Positions 58,853 to 60,116 of a DNA stretch of 60,116 nt are shown piece by piece (position 1 is the first letter of the stretch; every line of letters begins with the position of its first letter). The translations under genes were made by a program, and so were the position numbers. Location: NCBI GenBank assembly GCA_033765235.1, contig JANRIG010000021.1, positions 1-60,116 of the forward strand, in the 5' to 3' direction. Below the pieces are notes generated by a model. That model had not been told where the DNA came from and did not search any database. It saw only the letters and a list, made by a program, of their open reading frames with translations. Source of the DNA: JANRIG01 sp033765235 (GTDB taxonomy: Bacteria; Bacteroidota; Bacteroidia; Cytophagales; UBA9547).

Positions 58853-59923
58853 ATGGTCATTACAAAAAAAATGTATAAAATATCTAAGCAGATCATAAAC
58901 AATGACAGCTTGACACCGTCGAACATGGATATGCTGGTATTTGACAATGAGTACCATATAGAATATCTGAGCAAAGAATTTTGCAAAAAGTTTAATATAG
59001 ATGCCAAAAAAGTAGTAGGCAAACATATCTCAGTACTAAACCCCCATTATTTGCCTAAAAAAACTGAAATATTTAACAAAAAAAATAATTTTAGAAACAT
59101 CAATTTTGCTTTTGAAACTCCTAATAATGCACTTAGAAACCTGCTGCTCAACGGGTTTATATACAAAAACGACAAAAAGAAATATGCCTTTGCATTTTGG
59201 AACGATGTCACTGAGCAGGAAAGCTACAAAAAGCGCTTCATACACTCTGAGATGGAGCTCAATACGCTCATTTACAAAATATCGCACGACTTGCGTGGGC
59301 CTGTGGCTACCATGAAAGGGCTTATTAATGTGATGAATCTTGAAAAAAAAGACTGCAACATTACCTACCACAACTTTATAGACCAGCAGCTCACCAAGCT
59401 GGATACCAGCATACATGAGCTCACTAAGGTAAGTGACTTATCTATAGGCAAGCTCAATATCAACTCCGATGTGGACATACACAAAGAGGTGTATGAAACA
59501 CTACAAATTGCATCTCACAAATACAACCTATACAATGCCGTATATCAGTTTAATATAAACTTACTAAAACCCATACGCACCAATGAATATGTGATAAAAT
59601 CTATATTCAACAATCTTTGGATGTATTGCTTTGAAGACAAAAGCCAACAACCCAACTACAACATCATGCTTGATATCATATTGACCGATGAAGCCATGCT
59701 CAAAATAAAATTGATACACAGCGGCAAAAGAATGAGTGCCGAGCAGGTAGATAAAATATTTACCCCATTTTATAAAATAAATCAAGCCTACAATTCGTCT
59801 AATCTATACCTGTTCACACTGAAAAAATACGTGGATTTCCTGAATGGATATATTGGTGTAAAATATGAGGCTAACACAGGTACCATATTTGAGATAGAGC
59901 TGCCGGTGTTTGTAGCTAAGTAG
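58853..59923 (+). CDS. PAS-containing histidine kinase with degenerate ATPase domain
   Basis: 356 residues. PAS domain at ~25-130 ('MDMLVFDNEYHIEYLSKEFC', 'FAFWNDVTEQESYKKRF'). H-box 'YKISHDLRGPVATMKGLINV' near residue 150, with the phosphorylatable His. The C-terminal HATPase domain is recognisable by position and by 'KIFTPFYKINQAYNSSNLYL' (F-box-like), but the N-box ('SIFNNLWMYCFEDK') lacks the N-x-x-K pattern and no D-x-G-x-G is present ('KLIHSGKRMSAEQVD'). ATP binding may be lost or altered. No membrane helix. It may act as a phosphotransfer or scaffold protein. The gene before it is 11 bases away. Confidence 0.72.
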   Translation: MVITKKMYKISKQIINNDSLTPSNMDMLVFDNEYHIEYLSKEFCKKFNIDAKKVVGKHISVLNPHYLPKKTEIFNKKNNFRNINFAFETPNNALRNLLLNGFIYKNDKKKYAFAFWNDVTEQESYKKRFIHSEMELNTLIYKISHDLRGPVATMKGLINVMNLEKKDCNITYHNFIDQQLTKLDTSIHELTKVSDLSIGKLNINSDVDIHKEVYETLQIASHKYNLYNAVYQFNINLLKPIRTNEYVIKSIFNNLWMYCFEDKSQQPNYNIMLDIILTDEAMLKIKLIHSGKRMSAEQVDKIFTPFYKINQAYNSSNLYLFTLKKYVDFLNGYIGVKYEANTGTIFEIELPVFVAK

Positions 59924-59980
59924 AGAGTAGAAAGGTTATCTCTCAAAACTTACTCAGTCCACATTAATCATAGACACTTC

Positions 59981-60116
59981 CCCCCTCTAGCGCGGAACTT
60001 TGTTCCGTGCTCTACATAAAGTAGGAACTTTGTTCCGAGGCTTGAATACACCATTTACTCAATCCCCCTCTAGCGCGGAACTTTGTTCCGTGCTCTACAT
60101 AAAGTAGGAACTTTGT
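59981..60116 (+). repeat. 83-bp tandem repeat with GC-rich hairpin, running off the edge
   Basis: The unit begins CCCCCTCTAGCGCGGAACTT and recurs 83 bases later. Each unit holds the hairpin AGCGCGGAAC-TTT-GTTCCGTGCT (one G-T pair) and a second GGAACTTTGTTCC palindrome. One full and one partial unit are visible; the array probably continues beyond the window. It lies ~60 bases after the kinase stop. Confidence 0.85.

Overview
The window looks like the chromosome of an AT-rich Bacteroidota bacterium (Chitinophagales/Sphingobacteriales-like; genus not resolved). Supporting signs: a type IX secretion C-terminal sorting domain, a GldJ-type FGE-fold lipoprotein, DUF3108, DUF1573 and DUF3109 proteins, a fused E1 alpha/beta dehydrogenase, several exact matches to the Bacteroidota -7 promoter box TAnnTTTG, almost no Shine-Dalgarno sequences, and frequent TTG/GTG starts. 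Heme A synthase and a quinone-linked dihydroorotate dehydrogenase point to a respiring cell. The DNPR motif of MurE points to meso-diaminopimelate peptidoglycan.

Layout. 1-5 kb: surface and secreted proteins (a partial tail-fibre-type protein, a T9SS cargo, a lipoprotein) and a non-coding stretch with hairpin repeats. 5-13.7 kb: housekeeping and envelope genes (DUF3108, TlpA-like thioredoxin, OmpR-type regulator, CtaA, endonuclease III, a carbonic-anhydrase-like protein, an NHL propeller, AhcY). 13.8-16.5 kb: a PHP phosphatase and two nucleotidyltransferase/HEPN toxin-antitoxin cassettes, one with a dead toxin gene, with related repeats beside and between them. 16.5-26 kb: PyrD, a sugar MFS transporter, RuvX, a hemerythrin protein, Prs, L25, ClpX, a PhyH dioxygenase, an SDR, a decayed gene and a SpoU methyltransferase. 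26.2-34.4 kb: gldJ-ftsL-ftsI-(55-aa ORF)-murE-mraY-murD, a division/cell-wall cluster cut short at both ends. 34.4-35.1 kb: hairpin and tandem repeats and a tRNA-Met. 35.2-46 kb: a small envelope operon (41-aa membrane protein, SRPBCC, glycosyltransferase, FemAB/GNAT-like), a coiled-coil protein, RluA, a LolC/E-like permease, an outer-membrane barrel, DUF1573, the E1 fusion and two exported proteins.

46-55.1 kb holds the most interesting unit. It is one tightly packed minus-strand operon: CheR, receiverless CheB, membrane GAF protein, membrane HAMP-GAF-PAS-PAS-SpoIIE phosphatase, SiaB-like kinase, SiaC-like phosphoprotein, and a giant TerB-like/ABCG half-transporter. The phosphatase, kinase and small phosphoprotein correspond to the Sia partner-switching module. 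No diguanylate cyclase is present in the window, and the operon ends in an ABC transporter with an extra cytosolic N-terminal domain. I infer a signalling cassette in which the phosphorylation state of the SiaC-like protein controls the transporter, with possible methylation input from CheR/CheB.

55.2-60.1 kb: a CutA-like protein, an operon miaA-polysaccharide deacetylase-DUF3109-acylphosphatase, an unknown protein paired with a degenerate PAS histidine kinase, and a hairpin-bearing 83-bp tandem repeat running off the end.
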